Below are positions 6,099 to 7,499 of a stretch of 7,499 nucleotides of DNA, piece after piece; within the stretch, counting starts at the first letter, position 1, and each line of letters opens with the position of its first letter. The notes beneath the pieces are model-generated. The model was given only the letters and a program-made list of their open reading frames with translations. It did no database searches and was not told the DNA's origin. Position numbers and translations under genes: made by a program. Location of the stretch: contig JACQAW010000169.1 of assembly GCA_016194725.1 (NCBI GenBank), positions 1-7,499 of the forward strand, written 5' to 3'. The DNA comes from Deltaproteobacteria bacterium (GTDB lineage: Bacteria > Bdellovibrionota > UBA1018 > UBA923).

Positions 6099-7165
6099 TT
6101 GAGCGTTCCCGTAATACGGGCGTTGACGTTGGCCGGGCCCTAGCCTGCCTGTTTGTCGTGTCCTGCCACGCCAATATGGCAATCTCTGCCAACTTCATCT
6201 GGTTTTTTCAGTACGGTCCACTGGCGCTGATGTATTTCATGGTTATCTGTGGCTTTGTTCTGGCTTTTCCATTTTGTCAGCCCAAGCCAAAAGAGACGTT
6301 TGACCTTGCGCTCTACTTTAAAAAGCGGGCCATCCGCATCGTACCTGCCTATTACGTCGCTATCTCGCTTGTCGTCGCGGTAAAGGCGATCGGAATAGCC
6401 TGCGAACGCTCGCATTCGGCATCCGAGCTTCTGTGGCAGGCGGGCAGTCATCTGCTTTTTATTCACGAGTGGTTTGGTAATACGGCTTATGCGCTTAATC
6501 CTGCCTGGCATTCGATGACTCTTGAGGCGCAGTACTACGCCCTGTTTCCGTTCCTGCTCTTTGCTTTTATTAGAATCGGTTCACCGCTGGTGTTTTTAGC
6601 GACCGTCACTTTTATTTCATTGGCCTACGCAGCGCTGCTGGCCCGCTTTGGGCCCACCACGAACACTTTGATCGCGGGCCTTTGCTTTAACCGCATATTC
6701 GAATTTGCGGCCGGCATGACCGTCGCGGGAATCTTCGCGGCAAGGGGCGAAAGTATGCGCCCAAAGCTGTTGGGGATTGCGCTGGTCAGCATGACGACGG
6801 GAGGTTTTTTGCTTCATATGGAATCCGACCTGGGCGGCTTGCTTGGCATGCAAGCCCTTGTGCTATCGGCGTTCATCGCGTTTCTGTTTTTAGGAACGCG
6901 GAAAGCGACTATTCCGGGCATATCGTCGATTATCGGTGTGGGTGCATACCTGGGCCGAATCAGCTATAGCACGTTTTTGGTTCATGCCAGCGTGGGCAAC
7001 GCTGCCATGAAACTGCTGCTTCCTTTCGTAAAAAGCTCCTGGGGCATCTGGGGAGTCGCTGGCTCATTTGCGGCCTATATCGTATTGGCGCATGCCGCAG
7101 GTGTCGTTTTTTTCACGCTGGTTGAGCGACCGGGCTCAAAACTGCTTTCGCGCTGGCTCGGGTGA
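6086..7165 (+). CDS. Membrane acyltransferase, acyltransferase-3 (OafA/YrhL-like) family
   Basis: 359 residues from a TTG, close to the usual length for a bare acyltransferase-3 domain of about ten membrane helices without an added SGNH domain. Seen: Arg17-x10-His28 (GRALACLFVVSCH), the family's R/K-x10-H motif with the putative catalytic His; MVICGFVLAF, matching the ISGF-x-L helix; KKRAIRIVPAYY, matching the R-x-x-RI-x-P-x-Y loop; and NPAWHSMTLEAQYY, with Trp141 and Glu147, matching the LWSL-x-x-E-x-x-FY region. Known members O-acylate sugars or other envelope molecules across the inner membrane. The gene overlaps the permease by 13 bases, so it belongs to the same operon. It could acylate the exported product, or a glycan if the ABC pair handles one; the sequence does not say which. 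The TTG start is chosen because the Arg17-His28 helix needs this N-terminus. Confidence 0.88.
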   Translation: MPVVIERSRNTGVDVGRALACLFVVSCHANMAISANFIWFFQYGPLALMYFMVICGFVLAFPFCQPKPKETFDLALYFKKRAIRIVPAYYVAISLVVAVKAIGIACERSHSASELLWQAGSHLLFIHEWFGNTAYALNPAWHSMTLEAQYYALFPFLLFAFIRIGSPLVFLATVTFISLAYAALLARFGPTTNTLIAGLCFNRIFEFAAGMTVAGIFAARGESMRPKLLGIALVSMTTGGFLLHMESDLGGLLGMQALVLSAFIAFLFLGTRKATIPGISSIIGVGAYLGRISYSTFLVHASVGNAAMKLLLPFVKSSWGIWGVAGSFAAYIVLAHAAGVVFFTLVERPGSKLLSRWLG

Positions 7166-7184
7166 CCGGGCATTTTTTTCCCGG
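7166..7184 (+). repeat. Short inverted repeat with T-rich loop after the acyltransferase stop
   Basis: CCGGG at 7166-7170 and CCCGG at 7180-7184 are perfect complements around a nine-base loop containing seven T. It sits immediately after the stop codon, where a terminator would be expected. The T run is in the loop rather than after the stem, and the stem is only five pairs, so it is not a standard intrinsic terminator. It may be a weak hairpin or chance. Confidence 0.25.
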
Positions 7185-7234
7185 CGGAAGCGTATTCAAG
7201 ACCCCCTCTGATTTGCCCGACAAATAATGGATAA

Positions 7235-7499
7235 ATGCAGAAGACTACAGCCAGCACCAATATTTCGGAATCTCTCCCATTACCTCTTTGGAAAAAAGGG
7301 GTAGTTTGCTTCAACGTATTGTTCAGCCTGGGTTATTTCATATGGCGCGCGGGCTATACGATGAATCCGGATTACCCGGTGTACTCCTGGCTGTTTTTTG
7401 CGGTCGATCTGCTGGGCTTCGGCTCAACCCTCATGTTTATCTACGGATCGTTTCGGCTTCGAAAACGCGAAAGCCTGCCGATTCGCTCCCGGCCATCCG
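7235..7499 (+). CDS. N-terminus of a membrane glycosyltransferase-like protein (cellulose synthase-like, GT2), cut by window end
   Basis: Open from the ATG at 7235 to the window edge (88 complete codons); an in-frame TAA lies directly before the ATG. Two hydrophobic segments are visible, around residues 22-42 (SLGYFIWRAGYT at its end) and 50-73 (YSWLFFAVDLLGF within it). They are followed by a basic stretch RLRKRE and a Pro-containing linker. The layout of WR, a short loop, a -x-SW-x-FF-x-x-(D/E)-x-x-G helix and then a basic linker before the catalytic domain is that of processive family 2 glycosyltransferases such as BcsA-like proteins. No catalytic motif falls inside the window, so the assignment is moderate. 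No good ribosome binding site is seen. It may begin a separate unit after the 69-base gap or continue the operon. Confidence 0.6.
   Translation, partial: MQKTTASTNISESLPLPLWKKGVVCFNVLFSLGYFIWRAGYTMNPDYPVYSWLFFAVDLLGFGSTLMFIYGSFRLRKRESLPIRSRPS

Noticed and set aside
6140..6511. 123-codon open frame on the - strand
   Set aside because: It is antisense to the most conserved part of the acyltransferase; the composition is basic and without motifs.
1..7499. CRISPR array, tRNA/rRNA genes, insertion sequence ends or long direct repeats
   Set aside because: No regularly spaced repeats, transposase frame, terminal inverted repeats or RNA gene signatures were found by reading both strands.

Overview
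The window is a compact stretch of a bacterial genome of moderately high GC. The organism cannot be named from the sequence alone. A Gram-negative bacterium is plausible, because an OafA/YrhL-type acyltransferase and a cellulose-synthase-like glycosyltransferase sit at the right end, but this is inference.

Left block (1-1093, + strand): the last eight codons of an unseen gene overlap, as ATGA, the start of an HPr-kinase-like protein. That protein in turn overlaps, as ATGA, a 65-residue peptide that looks like a RiPP precursor: a YxxPxL leader motif, a PAQAVLS hinge-like segment, and a Ser/Thr/Pro/Lys-rich tail with four Cys. Middle block (1095-3376, - strand): a fusion of an S26-type Ser/His signal-peptidase-like domain to an NTP_transf_5-type nucleotidyltransferase lies downstream of an HExxH metallopeptidase-like protein. 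The reading frame of the latter continues for 45 codons past an in-frame TAG, right into the start of the fusion gene. This block meets the precursor gene tail to tail with one base between them.

Right block (3411-7165, + strand): read divergently from the middle block, it holds a 2-oxoglutarate/Fe(II) oxygenase with two N-terminal winged-helix-like modules, an ABC ATPase, an ABC-2 permease and a membrane acyltransferase. All four are packed with short gaps or overlaps. After a 69-base gap the N-terminus of a membrane glycosyltransferase-like protein runs off the window.

Read together, the genes resemble a peptide-modification and export locus of the loosely characterised HprK-related/nucleotidyltransferase kind: a precursor, a kinase-like protein, a nucleotidyltransferase with a fused peptidase, a second peptidase-like protein, a hydroxylase-like protein and an ABC exporter. 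No lasso cyclase, radical SAM enzyme, lanthipeptide synthetase or stand-alone PqqD-type gene is visible. The product class therefore cannot be assigned from this window, and the missing core enzyme may lie to the left.
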